Under the pieces are notes generated by a model. It did no database searches. It was not told where the DNA came from and saw nothing but the letters and a program-made list of their open reading frames with translations. Of a stretch of 64,000 bases of DNA, positions 16,195 to 24,936 are shown piece by piece. Both the position numbers and the translations under genes were made by a program. Numbering within the stretch: the stretch's first letter is position 1; each line of letters begins with the position of its first letter. This stretch comes from Candidatus Gemmiger faecigallinarum (GTDB lineage Bacteria; Bacillota; Clostridia; Oscillospirales; Ruminococcaceae): the NCBI GenBank assembly GCA_019120395.1, contig DWVD01000079.1, forward strand, positions 47,639 to 111,638, read 5' to 3'.

Positions 16195-17370
16195 ATGAAG
16201 TACGTTTACCGCGCCCGGGAACGAAAGGCTTCCCGCGGATACCCTGCCTTGATCCTGTTTTTTGTGCTGCTGTTCGGCTTTTCTGCAGTAAATCTGTTCT
16301 GGCCGAAACGGACGGTCTCGGAGCTGGAAAACCGCCAGCTGGCGCAGATGCCCTCTTTTTCGTGGCAGGGCCTTCTGGACGGCAGCTGGACCAGCGGCTT
16401 TGCCGAATACCTGCAGGATCAGGTCGCTTTCCGGGACGGCTGGATCGACCTGCAAAGCGACGTCAGCACGCTGGCCCTGCAGAAAGCGGAGCAGAGCAAC
16501 ATTCTGCTGGGCGGCGACCACTGGATGTTCACCAAACATTTCGGCACGCCGGATACCGCGCAGCTGGATAAGAACACCGACTATGTGGCGCAGTTTGCGC
16601 AGAAATATCCCGACTGCGTGACGTTCCTGCTTGCCCCGTCGGCCAGCGTGATCTACGCCGACCAGCTTCCGGCGAGCGCCCCCATGATGGACGAAAACGC
16701 CATGCTGGACCAGATTTTTGCCGCCGTCTCCCCCTATGCCGACGTGATCGACCTGCGGGAGACCTATACCGCCCGCCGCGACGAATATCTCTATTTCAAA
16801 ACGGACCACCACTGGACGACCCACGGCGCCTACGTGGCCTACGAGCAGTTTTGTGCCGGCAAGGGCCTGACGCCGTTTGATACCGCCGCGCACGAATCCG
16901 CCGAGGTAACCGGCTTTTACGGCACGCACTACTCCGCCACCCGGTGGTGGAACGCCCGGCCGGACCACATCACCTGGTACCCGCTGGACAATCCCATGAC
17001 CATTTATCAGCCCACGGGCGAGGCCGCTTTCACCTCTGTGCAGACGACCACCATGGTGGACACTTCCAAATTTGACACCCGCGATAAGTACGGAGCGTTT
17101 TTGGGCGGCAACAACGGATATTCGGTGATCGAAGGCGACGGCGAAGGTTCCATCCTGGTGGTAAAGGACAGTTACGCCAACAGCTTTATGCCGTATCTGA
17201 CCGCTAACTATGCCAAGATCGGCGTGGTGGATTTCCGCGGCTATTCTTACGGCCTGGATTCGCTGATCGAGCAGGAGGGATACGACCAGATCCTGATCCT
17301 GTACAATTTCCAGACTTTCCTGACGGACAACCACGTTCTGAACCTGATCCGTCCCACCACCCTCAGCTGA
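16195..17370 (+). CDS. DHHW-family protein, predicted extracytoplasmic acyltransferase partner
   Basis: 391 residues. One N-terminal membrane helix (about 18-36) precedes a soluble extracytoplasmic SGNH-hydrolase-like domain. The name-giving motif is FKTDHHWTTHGAY near residue 200, and a Ser-containing VVKDSYANSF block lies near residue 325. These correspond to the AlgJ/AlgX-type Asp-His-Ser set. It probably accepts the acyl group delivered by the preceding MBOAT protein and places it on an unknown surface glycan. The ribosome site is AGGGGG. Confidence 0.88.
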   Translation: MKYVYRARERKASRGYPALILFFVLLFGFSAVNLFWPKRTVSELENRQLAQMPSFSWQGLLDGSWTSGFAEYLQDQVAFRDGWIDLQSDVSTLALQKAEQSNILLGGDHWMFTKHFGTPDTAQLDKNTDYVAQFAQKYPDCVTFLLAPSASVIYADQLPASAPMMDENAMLDQIFAAVSPYADVIDLRETYTARRDEYLYFKTDHHWTTHGAYVAYEQFCAGKGLTPFDTAAHESAEVTGFYGTHYSATRWWNARPDHITWYPLDNPMTIYQPTGEAAFTSVQTTTMVDTSKFDTRDKYGAFLGGNNGYSVIEGDGEGSILVVKDSYANSFMPYLTANYAKIGVVDFRGYSYGLDSLIEQEGYDQILILYNFQTFLTDNHVLNLIRPTTLS

Positions 17371-17383
17371 ATTTAAACCAAGC

Positions 17384-17440
17384 AGCAACCGCAGGGCAGT
17401 TCGGCCAAACCATGCCGGACCGCCCTGCGGTTGCTTTTGT
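17384..17440 (+). terminator. Terminator of the MBOAT/DHHW operon
   Basis: A perfect 14-bp arm pair (17384-17397 and 17422-17435) with a further GC-rich inner stem is followed by TTTTG. It sits between convergent genes and could also serve gerC on the other strand. Confidence 0.85.
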
Positions 17441-17464
17441 ATCTGTGCGCCTGTCCGCGCCGGT

Positions 17465-18430
17465 TCAGGCGAATTCCACTTCCAGTTCCGCGGGAAGCGC
17501 CCTGGCTTCCGGCCCCCAAAGGCATTGGGACCAGAAAAGGAACCGGAACGGATCGGTCCCGGACTGCTGTACATCCGCCGTCAGCTGGGCAAACGCTTCC
17601 TGCAGCGCGGTTTGCAAAGCCTGCTGCAGCGCCTTCTGATCGTCCGGCTGATTTTGCGACAGCGCCGCCAGCTTTGCGTCCGATAATCGCAGTGTAACCT
17701 GGAGTTTCTGCGCAGTCGCCCGGAAGCTGACCGCAAGACCCGCCTGGCAGGAGATCCCCGCGTCGGCCATCAGCACGTCCAGCCGGTCGGCCTGCCCGCA
17801 CAGGGCAGCCGTCAGCTGAGCCCGCAGCTGCTCCGTATAGCGCAGCGGCCGGCCGCCCTTGGGCAACACCGCAAACCCATAGCCGCTGCCCTGCCAGCAG
17901 GGCAGCGCCGCCACATCGCTCTGGGCGCGGACGGCCTCCATGCCGCAGTGGACGCCGTAGCGCTGCCCGCACTGCTGCATCTCGTCATACAGCTCCCCCG
18001 CCGTCTCGATCAGCCGGTCCGCGCTGCGGGCGTCCAGCATGAACAGCGAGATCTCGGGCGAGGGCTGGGCGCTGTCGCCGATCAGCTCGGTCAGCGTCCA
18101 AAGTTCCTCCCAGCCGGTGTCGGGCGGAACGGCGACCGTATCCATGGCCCCGTAAAAAATCGTCCCGTCCAGTCCCTGCGCCGCATCCGCCAGCGCCTGC
18201 GGCGCCGTCCGGCCTTCCCCGTCCGCCGTCCGGTATGCGTTGGTCTCCTCGCTCTGCTGGTCCTGCAGCAGGAGCACCGCCTGGTATTTGCCGCCGTCAT
18301 GGGCAAAAAAGACTGCGCGGACGATCTCCCGCTCGATCAAAGGTTTCCCGGCGCAGCCGCTGAGCAGCAATGCCGCGGCAAGAGCCGCGCCGCTCAGGAT
18401 GCCGGCCCTGCCCGTTTTCCCAAAAGCCAT
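17465..18430 (-). CDS. Spore germination lipoprotein, GerAC/GerC family
   Basis: 321 residues. The lipoprotein signal ends in LLLSGC (Cys about residue 24) and is followed by the GKPLIEREIVRAVFF entry strand typical of Ger(x)C proteins. The C-terminal third carries the helical AQLTADVQQSGTDPFRF segment, which matches the usual family pattern of a helix followed by D-P-F. It should sit on the outer face of the inner spore membrane and work with the A and B subunits. It is somewhat shorter than Bacillus GerAC (about 370). The start overlaps the end of gerB by 37 bases, with GGGAGG upstream. Confidence 0.88.
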   Translation of the reverse strand: MAFGKTGRAGILSGAALAAALLLSGCAGKPLIEREIVRAVFFAHDGGKYQAVLLLQDQQSEETNAYRTADGEGRTAPQALADAAQGLDGTIFYGAMDTVAVPPDTGWEELWTLTELIGDSAQPSPEISLFMLDARSADRLIETAGELYDEMQQCGQRYGVHCGMEAVRAQSDVAALPCWQGSGYGFAVLPKGGRPLRYTEQLRAQLTAALCGQADRLDVLMADAGISCQAGLAVSFRATAQKLQVTLRLSDAKLAALSQNQPDDQKALQQALQTALQEAFAQLTADVQQSGTDPFRFLFWSQCLWGPEARALPAELEVEFA

Positions 18431-19401
18431 CTTATGCCTCCCGTGACCGCCACCAGGGCGGCAAATCCCCACACGGCCCTATTCTGCAGTCGCGCCGCCG
18501 CAGACAGATCCAGATAGCGCTGAAGCACGGCGCAGAGTGCCACCAGCGCCGCCCCGCACGCCACAAAATGCGGCAGTCCATTCAGGTTGTTCTCGTTGAT
18601 CCCCCTGCCCCCCGTCAGTCGGGTCCCGGCATAAAAATACAGCCCCAGCTTGACCGAGACCGCCATGGTCCAGACGATCAACTGAAGCCATTCCAGCCGG
18701 TCAAAGATGGAAAGGTTCCCGCCGCGGGCCGCCTGGTGCACCGGGTTCAGCGCCTCCGGCATGGCCGCGCCGAAGAAAAGCTCCAGCAGCAGATGCACCC
18801 CCACATTGAACAGCCCGCCAAGCGCGGCAAGGCGCAGGATCGTGTGCCTGCCGCGCTTGGCGCTGTCCGGCCACAGCGCCGGCAGCAAAAGTTCCGGATA
18901 AAGAACGCACTGCGCGCTGAAAGCCGTCTGCAGGGACGCCGCGTCCGTCACGTCGGTTTGAAGGTTGACCACCCGCAACCGCCCGGAGACGGACAGCAGC
19001 AGCACCAGCCCCGCCGCGATCATCAGTCCCAGCACCACATTGGCCGTCTGCGCCACGGCGGACACACGGCGCAGGTAAAGCACCGGGATCACCACCGTCA
19101 GGCAGATACCAAACAGGCTGACCGCATCCGGGTAGACCGCCGTGTACAGCCGCCAAAGGTTCAATATCTCCAGCGCCGCGCCAAAAGCAAGCAGCAGAGC
19201 GAACAGCGCCCCCGCGGCCCGTCCCCGCGCCCGGGGCCATGCATGCGCGAACACGATCCCGCCCAGCGCCGAGACCAGGATACCGGGCAGCATCGTCAGC
19301 AATCCCGCCCGCGTCCAGAACAGCGTCTGCGACCGCAGCAGGGTGTGCACAAACATGCTGAGCAGCAGCGCCCCAAACAGGCTTGGGTCATTTCCTTTCA
19401 T
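18394..19401 (-). CDS. Spore germination permease subunit, GerAB family
   Basis: 335 residues with about ten hydrophobic helices, the length and layout of GerAB/YkvI-like proteins of the amino-acid/polyamine permease superfamily. In spores this subunit binds the germinant. The start at 19401 is favoured because GGTGG lies six bases upstream; an ATG two codons earlier (19407) is possible. It overlaps gerA by 14 bases and gerC by 37 bases. The sequence is fairly diverged (LLSMFVHTLLRS near the N-terminus), so the assignment rests partly on its place between clear A and C subunits. Confidence 0.8.
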   Translation of the reverse strand: MKGNDPSLFGALLLSMFVHTLLRSQTLFWTRAGLLTMLPGILVSALGGIVFAHAWPRARGRAAGALFALLLAFGAALEILNLWRLYTAVYPDAVSLFGICLTVVIPVLYLRRVSAVAQTANVVLGLMIAAGLVLLLSVSGRLRVVNLQTDVTDAASLQTAFSAQCVLYPELLLPALWPDSAKRGRHTILRLAALGGLFNVGVHLLLELFFGAAMPEALNPVHQAARGGNLSIFDRLEWLQLIVWTMAVSVKLGLYFYAGTRLTGGRGINENNLNGLPHFVACGAALVALCAVLQRYLDLSAAARLQNRAVWGFAALVAVTGGIRWLLGKRAGPAS

Positions 19402-20842
19402 TGCCATCCACCACATACCCTTTCCTGGCCAGCGCGCTCCAGATCGCCCGCACAACGCCGTCGTGCCAGGCGGCCGGGCCGGGCGGCATCAGCGGATAAA
19501 GATAATCGTATCCAAACGGTTCTGTGCCGCAGGCCATGGCCAGCAGGACCACAGCGCCGCAGGCAAGCCCCGGCAGCCCAAACGCGCCGGCCAGCACAAT
19601 AACGATAAAACGGAACAGGATCGACTGTTCGTACAGCGAAGGCACCGCCAGCGTGGCCACCGTCGCAGCCGCGGCCATCGTCAGCACCGGCGTGCTGATG
19701 ATGCCCGCCGAAACCGCCGTCTCGCCCAAAATCAGCGCCCCCACAAGGCTGACCGTGTGCCCGATGGACTTCGGCGCGCGCAGGCCCGCCTCCCGGACGA
19801 TCTCCAGCAAAAGCGTAACGGCCAGCATTTCCAGCATCAGCGGCAGCGGCGTGGCCGCCTCTGCCTGCGCCAGCTTGGCCAGCAGCTCGATCGGGATCGT
19901 CTCCGGGGCAAATTCGACCGCCATGACATAAAGCCCCGGCCCGAACACCGACAGCAGAAACGCGATATACTTCAGGATCCGGATCATGCCCGCAAAAACT
20001 GCGCCGGAGGAATAGTCGTCCAGGCTTTCAAAATGTTCGCTGAAAAAGCTGGGCACCACCATGGCGGTGGGGCTGCCCGCCACCAGGATCACGGCTTTGC
20101 CCTCGCACAGTCTGGCGCAGGCGGTGGCGGGCCGCTCGGTATAGGCGGCTGCCGGGAAAAGATTCAGCTTGTCCTGCTTCAAAAAGGATGCAAAGTACGC
20201 GCTGTCCAGCAGGATCGGGATCCGGACCCGCTGCAGTTTTTCGTGCAGCGAGTCGATCAGCTCAGGCGGCGCGTAGCGTTTGTCATAGCACAGCGCGTAT
20301 TCGGTTTTTGCCCGGGTCTTTGCCGTGTGGATCTCCGCAACAAAAGTCTCTGTGCGAAACTGGCGGCGAAGCAGGGATACGTTGTTTCGCAAAAGCTCCG
20401 TGAAGGCTTCCTGCGAACCGCGGATGTCCCCCTCCCCGTTGGGCTGGCCGACGGCGCGCTGCGGCATCTCCTGGGTGGAGACCGCCAACGCCCCGCCGCA
20501 GCCCTCGATCAGCAGAACGGACATCCCATTGGAAAGCTTTTCCGTCAGATCGGTCATGTCGGTAATCGCCGCGCTCTCGGCAGGGATCGCGCAGCGGTTC
20601 AAAAGGTACTCCAGCAGAGACCGCCCGTCCGTGACCGGCGCCGGGCTGCGCTGGAGCGCGTCCAGCGCCATGACCCACAGCTTTTCCGGCGAGGAAATGC
20701 CGGTAAACAGCGCAATGGCGCAGGGGATGTCCCCCAGCGTGATCGCTTTCGTATAAAAGTCCGCGGACGAGCCAAAAATGCTGTCCAGACGGGAAAGGTT
20801 TTCCTGCAGCGAGCTGCTCAGTTTTTGCGACGGCAACGCCAT
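19388..20842 (-). CDS. Spore germination protein, GerAA family
   Basis: 484 residues. A cytoplasmic N-terminal domain (to about 270) contains the family strings GMSVLLIEGC, RGSQEAFTELLRNNVSLLRRQ and VRIPILLDS. A C-terminal membrane domain of five or six helices contains TPLPLMLEMLAVTLLLEIVREAG and GALILGETAVSAGIIS. In Bacillus, A subunits assemble into the nutrient-receptor ion channel in the spore inner membrane. The ATG at 20842 directly follows GGGAGGG; a TTG at 20857 is a possible alternative start. It is first in a three-gene A-B-C operon. Confidence 0.95.
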   Translation of the reverse strand: MALPSQKLSSSLQENLSRLDSIFGSSADFYTKAITLGDIPCAIALFTGISSPEKLWVMALDALQRSPAPVTDGRSLLEYLLNRCAIPAESAAITDMTDLTEKLSNGMSVLLIEGCGGALAVSTQEMPQRAVGQPNGEGDIRGSQEAFTELLRNNVSLLRRQFRTETFVAEIHTAKTRAKTEYALCYDKRYAPPELIDSLHEKLQRVRIPILLDSAYFASFLKQDKLNLFPAAAYTERPATACARLCEGKAVILVAGSPTAMVVPSFFSEHFESLDDYSSGAVFAGMIRILKYIAFLLSVFGPGLYVMAVEFAPETIPIELLAKLAQAEAATPLPLMLEMLAVTLLLEIVREAGLRAPKSIGHTVSLVGALILGETAVSAGIISTPVLTMAAAATVATLAVPSLYEQSILFRFIVIVLAGAFGLPGLACGAVVLLAMACGTEPFGYDYLYPLMPPGPAAWHDGVVRAIWSALARKGYVVDGNERK

Positions 20843-20924
20843 CCCTCCCCTGCCCAACGTTTCTCTTATATGCGGGCAGATATAGTGTTGCCGGTTTCCG
20901 CCAAATTATCAGCGAGGTGTTATC

Positions 20925-21572
20925 ATGCTGTCCTCTGTCACCCGAACCTGCGTTATTTATGTGATCGCCATCGCCGCGCTCCGCCTGATGGGCAAACGGC
21001 AGCTTGCCGAACTGCAGCCCTCGGAGCTGGTCACCACCTTCCTGATCTCCAACGTGGCCTCCATCTGCATTGAGGAGCCGGAACTCCCGCTGCTGTCCAG
21101 CCTGATCCCCATCCTGCTGTTGAGCGCCCTGGAGATTTTGAACTCGACGCTGGCCTGGTATCTGCCATCCTACGCGCGGCTGCTGTTTGGCAAGCCTGTC
21201 ACCGTCATCCGAAACGGGCAGATCGACGAGAAAGCGCTCAGCCACCTCCGCATCACGCCAAACGACCTGGCCGAATCTCTGCGCAGCGCCGAGGTCTTTT
21301 CGCCCGAGGAGGTCCTGTGGGGCGTGGTGGAATCCAACGGCAGCCTGAGCGTTGCCCGCAAACCGGAACAGGGCCAGGAAGCGCCGCTGCTGCCGATCCT
21401 GATCGACCGGCACGTTTATACGGACAATCTTCAGGCGCTGCACTACGACAACGCCTGGCTGGCCAACCTGCTGGCACAGAAGGGGCTGCAGCAAAAGGAC
21501 GTCCTTGCGCTGTTCGCCAACGATCAGCGCACTCTGCTGATACCAAAAAAAGCCGCCCCGAAGGGCGGCTGA
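20925..21572 (+). CDS. DUF421 family membrane protein (YetF/YcaP type)
   Basis: 215 residues. Three hydrophobic helices lie in the first 90 residues, followed by a soluble domain of about 120. Family marks are LRLMGKRQLAELQPSELVTTFLISN near residue 20, KPVTVIRNGQID and the LRS-x-V-type turn after it. The cellular role is not established, although it is common in spore formers. It is divergent from gerA (82 bases between starts). Its last 22 coding bases form a hairpin that can end transcription of the opposite strand. Confidence 0.9.
   Translation: MLSSVTRTCVIYVIAIAALRLMGKRQLAELQPSELVTTFLISNVASICIEEPELPLLSSLIPILLLSALEILNSTLAWYLPSYARLLFGKPVTVIRNGQIDEKALSHLRITPNDLAESLRSAEVFSPEEVLWGVVESNGSLSVARKPEQGQEAPLLPILIDRHVYTDNLQALHYDNAWLANLLAQKGLQQKDVLALFANDQRTLLIPKKAAPKGG
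21545..21570 (-). terminator. Minus-strand terminator inside the DUF421 coding end
   Basis: AGCCGCCC (21551-21558) pairs with GGGCGGCT (21563-21570). Read on the minus strand it is followed by a run of seven T, while the plus side has none. It is the first good stop signal for transcripts running out of nrdR. Confidence 0.75.
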
Positions 21573-21612
21573 CAAGTTGGGATTTCCGGATCGTACAGAA
21601 AAATTTGGGGAA

Positions 21613-21631
21613 CGGCAGGGCCTGCCGTTTT
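21613..21631 (+). terminator. Short terminator between DUF421 and DUF4363-like genes
   Basis: CGGCAG and CTGCCG with a three-base loop, followed by TTTT. A short stem, so probably partial. Confidence 0.55.
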
Positions 21632-21687
21632 CGGCGCGCCCGCCCTCCAGGCAGGTCCAGCAAGTTCAACAGAAAGAGGTCGACCGC

Positions 21688-22056
21688 ATGAAACGCAATT
21701 TTTACGCAGTCCTTCTCCTGCTCGCCGTGGGAGCCGTTGTGTTTTTCTCGGGCAGGTTCGTCCGGCAAAGTACCGACCGGACGCAGCGCCAGGTCCAGCA
21801 GGCCTATCGCTCGGCGCAGGACGGCCAGTTCGAGACCGCAAGGACCATTTACCGCCAGGCCGCAGAGGACTGCCGGGCCGACAGCCGACTGCTGTACCTG
21901 CTTGTGCGGCGCAGCCTGCTGGACGAGATCAACGAATCGCTGGCGCTGATCGCCGACTATGCGCAGCAGGACAACCTGGCCGACCTGGGCGTGGAGACCG
22001 CCCGGGTGACCGAGCAGCTGGAGCAGCTGCAGGCATCATTTCTCGCTGCTTTTTGA
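21688..22056 (+). CDS. DUF4363-like small membrane-anchored protein
   Basis: 122 residues. One N-terminal hydrophobic helix (about 6-22) precedes a mostly helical, charged domain resembling a helical repeat ([20 protein letters not shown]). Size, layout and position downstream of DUF421 match DUF4363 family proteins. The start at 21688 is set by AAAGAGG eight bases upstream; an in-frame upstream extension lacks similarity and a ribosome site. Its 3' end overlaps the convergent nrdR by 21 bases. Function unknown. Confidence 0.75.
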   Translation: MKRNFYAVLLLLAVGAVVFFSGRFVRQSTDRTQRQVQQAYRSAQDGQFETARTIYRQAAEDCRADSRLLYLLVRRSLLDEINESLALIADYAQQDNLADLGVETARVTEQLEQLQASFLAAF

Positions 22057-22509
22057 GCGGCTGTCCAACATGTCCTTCAATTCTTCCATAAAGGTGTTCA
22101 CATCGCTGAACTGACGGTAGACCGACGCAAACCGGACATAGGCAACGTCGTCGATATGCTTGAGCTGCTCCATAGCAAGCTCGCCGATATACATCGACGT
22201 GATCTCCCGCTCGTAGGAGTTGAGCAGCGTCTGCTCAATGTTGCTGACCGCGCCGTCCAGCTGCTGATAGCTGACCGGCCGCTTTTCGCAGGCGCGCAGC
22301 ATGCCGTTCAGCAGCTTCTGCCGGTCGAACGCTTCGCGCGAGTGGTCCCGCTTGATGACCATCAGGGGGACGGTCTCCACGATCTCATAGGTGGTAAAGC
22401 GCTTTTTGCAGCTCAGGCATTCTCTGCGGCGGCGGATCTTTTCGCCGTCCTCGGTCGGGCGGGAGTCGATCACCTTTGAGTCGATCGCACCACAAAACGG
22501 ACACTTCAT
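22036..22509 (-). CDS. nrdR: Transcriptional repressor NrdR
   Basis: 157 residues. It has an N-terminal zinc ribbon (CPFCG at residue 3 and CLSCKKRF near residue 32) and an ATP-cone domain (about 48-140) with [16 protein letters not shown]. NrdR binds NrdR boxes ahead of ribonucleotide reductase genes and represses them when ATP/dATP levels signal enough dNTPs. The ribosome site is AGGAGG. It follows secDF by 24 bases, so it is likely cotranscribed. No nrd genes are in the window. Confidence 0.97.
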   Translation of the reverse strand: MKCPFCGAIDSKVIDSRPTEDGEKIRRRRECLSCKKRFTTYEIVETVPLMVIKRDHSREAFDRQKLLNGMLRACEKRPVSYQQLDGAVSNIEQTLLNSYEREITSMYIGELAMEQLKHIDDVAYVRFASVYRQFSDVNTFMEELKDMLDSRSKSSEK

Positions 22510-22533
22510 CCTGGATTTCCTCCTGTCAATCGT

Positions 22534-24873
22534 TTACTGCACAGCTTTTTTGGGGCGCTGCGCGGATTTGCCGCCGCGGTTTTTCCAGTCGACCCACAGC
22601 TGGGTTGCGATGCACATGGTGCTGTACACACCGCTGATCATGCCGAACATCAGCGGCATCGCAAAGGTAAAGATGCTTTCGATCTGGAATACCGTCGCCA
22701 CGACGCAGACGATCGCCAGCGCGATGCAGGTGGTGACAGATGTCATCAGCGACCGGGAGAAGCTCTGGTTGATCGAAAGGTTGACAAGCTCCGCCAGGGG
22801 CATCTTTTTGCCGTACAGCGCCGTATTCTCGCGGATACGGTCGTAGATGACGACAGTGTCGTTGATGGAGTAGCCCAGGATCGTCAGCATGGCGGCAATG
22901 AAGTTGCCGTTCAGGGGGATGCGGAAAATGACGAACACGCCGAACACCACGAACATGTCGTGCAGCAGCGCCACAATGGCCATGCAACCGGCCGGCCAGC
23001 CGCCGATCTTGCGGAAACGGAAAGCGATGTAAATCAGGATCAGCACGCAGGCAGCCGCCACGGCCACGATGCTCTTGACAAAGAACTCGTTGCCGATGGT
23101 CGCGTCCACATTGCTGACCTCGTTCTGCACAAAGGAATTCTCCGGGAACTGCGCGTTCAAGTCCGTCATCAGCGCGTCCAGATCGTCCGTCGTCAGCGTG
23201 TTGCTGCCGGGCATGGTGATGGTCAGCGTCTGCGCGCCGGAAATATCCGTACCGGTCTGCACCGTCGTGTCAGAGATACCCAGCGTGGATTCCACTGCGG
23301 ACTGCACTTCGTTCAAATCCGCTTCGCCCTGGTACCCCAGCGTGACCATGGCGCCGCCCTTGAACTCCACGTCCATCGAAACGCCGAATACGCCGGCAAA
23401 CACCAGCACCACAACGACCAAAGCGCAGGAAATGGTATAGAACTTTTTGCGCGCGCCGACAAAATTGATCTTCGGCGTTTTCCAGACCTTTGCCGGGTCC
23501 TTCTCGCCGCCGTACAGCCAGGGGTTGCGCAGCGCCTTCAGACGCGAAGCGCCGCGGATCATCACGCGGGTCGCCCAGACGCCAAAGACGAAGTTGAGGA
23601 TAACGCCGGTCAGCAAGGTAAAGCCGAAGGAATAGACCGTGCCGGCCGTAGACGCGCCGAACCAGGTAAAGATCGGCGAGAACACCCGGGCCCAGAACCC
23701 GTCGGTGGGGCCAAACGCGCCCATCAGGATGGCGGCGACGATGACGATGGTCACGTTGCCGTCGACCACCGGCGCAAGACCCATCCGGAAGCCGCTGGAG
23801 ATGGCGCCGTCCAGGCTCTTGCCCTTGGCAAGCTCCTCGCGGATGCGCTCCGCCGTGATCACGTTGGCGTCAACGCCCATGCCGATGCCAAGGATGATAC
23901 CGGCGATACCGGGCAGCGTCAGCGTCGTGCCCGGGAACACGGCAAAATAGCCGGATACCACCGCCAGGGTGGCGGTGACCTGACCCAGCAGAGAGATGAC
24001 CGACAGCACGCCGGGCAGGCGGTACCGGATGATCATCAGGATCGCAACGACGATAAAGGCGATGATGCCGGCCATCACCATAACATCCAGGCTGCGGGAG
24101 CCCAGCGTCGGGCTGATGGTGGAGAAGCTCTCGGCCGAAAGCGCAAACGGCAGCGCACCGGAGTTGATCTGGTTGGCAAGCGTCTGGACTTCCTCGGCAG
24201 TGAACCCGCCGTTGGCATTGCTCTCAATGACCGCGTCGCCGTTCGTGATCGGCTCGTTGACGGTGGCGGTGCTGATGTTCTCGCCGTCCAGCCAGATGCT
24301 GATAACGCCGTTTTCCTCAGACAGGCGGGTGGTGGCCTCTGCAAACGCCTCGGCGCCCTGATCGTTGAAGGAAAGCTCGACCATGAAATTGCCGGACTGG
24401 TCGGCAATGGGAGAGGCTGATTCGACCTGATCGCCCGTCAGGATCAGGGTACCGTCCGCCGTGCTGCCCTCGCGGAATTCAAGCTCTGCCGTGGTGCCGA
24501 TCTCGTCGATGGCCTGCTGCGGGTCAAAGCTCGTCTCGTCGCTGCGCCAGGGGAAGCGGACGATGATCCGGTCCCGGTTGGCGTCGATGTAGCTCTCGTA
24601 GTCGGTAATGCCCAGCCCGACCAGGCGGTCGTTGATGACCGTCTGCGCGGCCTGGAGTTGTTCCTGCGTCGCGTCCATATCGTCCGCGGGCATAAACGTC
24701 ACGTCCACGCCGCCGCGGATATCAATGCCGAAACGGATGTCCGACACGCCCTTGATGTAGGTGGTCTTGACATCGCCATACTGGTAGCTGACGCCGATCA
24801 GCGACGTCAAGGCAAACACGACGATCAGAATTGCCACGACAATAAAATGCCATGCCCTGCCTTTTCTGCTCAT
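22534..24873 (-). CDS. secDF: Fused protein translocase subunit SecDF
   Basis: 779 residues carrying SecD and SecF in one chain, as in many Firmicutes. The SecD half (about 1-450) has FGIDIRGGVDVTFMP after the first helix and a periplasmic-type domain, then helices with PGIAGIILGIGMGVDANVI. The SecF half (about 480-779) has VEFKGGAMVTLGYQG and GYSINDTVVIYDRIRE. Together they give about 12 helices. It uses the proton gradient to pull exported proteins out of SecYEG. The start at 24873 has GGAGG upstream and opens MSRKGRAWHF. Confidence 0.97.
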   Translation of the reverse strand: MSRKGRAWHFIVVAILIVVFALTSLIGVSYQYGDVKTTYIKGVSDIRFGIDIRGGVDVTFMPADDMDATQEQLQAAQTVINDRLVGLGITDYESYIDANRDRIIVRFPWRSDETSFDPQQAIDEIGTTAELEFREGSTADGTLILTGDQVESASPIADQSGNFMVELSFNDQGAEAFAEATTRLSEENGVISIWLDGENISTATVNEPITNGDAVIESNANGGFTAEEVQTLANQINSGALPFALSAESFSTISPTLGSRSLDVMVMAGIIAFIVVAILMIIRYRLPGVLSVISLLGQVTATLAVVSGYFAVFPGTTLTLPGIAGIILGIGMGVDANVITAERIREELAKGKSLDGAISSGFRMGLAPVVDGNVTIVIVAAILMGAFGPTDGFWARVFSPIFTWFGASTAGTVYSFGFTLLTGVILNFVFGVWATRVMIRGASRLKALRNPWLYGGEKDPAKVWKTPKINFVGARKKFYTISCALVVVVLVFAGVFGVSMDVEFKGGAMVTLGYQGEADLNEVQSAVESTLGISDTTVQTGTDISGAQTLTITMPGSNTLTTDDLDALMTDLNAQFPENSFVQNEVSNVDATIGNEFFVKSIVAVAAACVLILIYIAFRFRKIGGWPAGCMAIVALLHDMFVVFGVFVIFRIPLNGNFIAAMLTILGYSINDTVVIYDRIRENTALYGKKMPLAELVNLSINQSFSRSLMTSVTTCIALAIVCVVATVFQIESIFTFAMPLMFGMISGVYSTMCIATQLWVDWKNRGGKSAQRPKKAVQ

Positions 24874-24890
24874 ACGTACCTCCAAAATTT

Positions 24891-24910
24891 CGCCCGCGCA
24901 AGCGCGGGCG
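24891..24910 (-). terminator. Hairpin between the aminotransferase gene and secDF
   Basis: CGCCCGCG and CGCGGGCG (24891-24898, 24903-24910) with a four-base loop, followed on the minus strand by AAATTTTGG just before the secDF ribosome site. It acts as a terminator or attenuator. Confidence 0.6.
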
Positions 24911-24936
24911 GGACTTCTATTTTATTTTTTGAAAGC

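Noticed and set aside
14836..17574. Long minus-strand open frame opposite the MBOAT and DHHW genes
   Set aside because: It is the shadow of two well-supported genes and shows no domain motifs.
20840..20924. Sigma-G-like promoter for the gerA operon
   Set aside because: A CATATAA box is present upstream of gerA, but no matching -35 at the expected 17-18 base distance was found.
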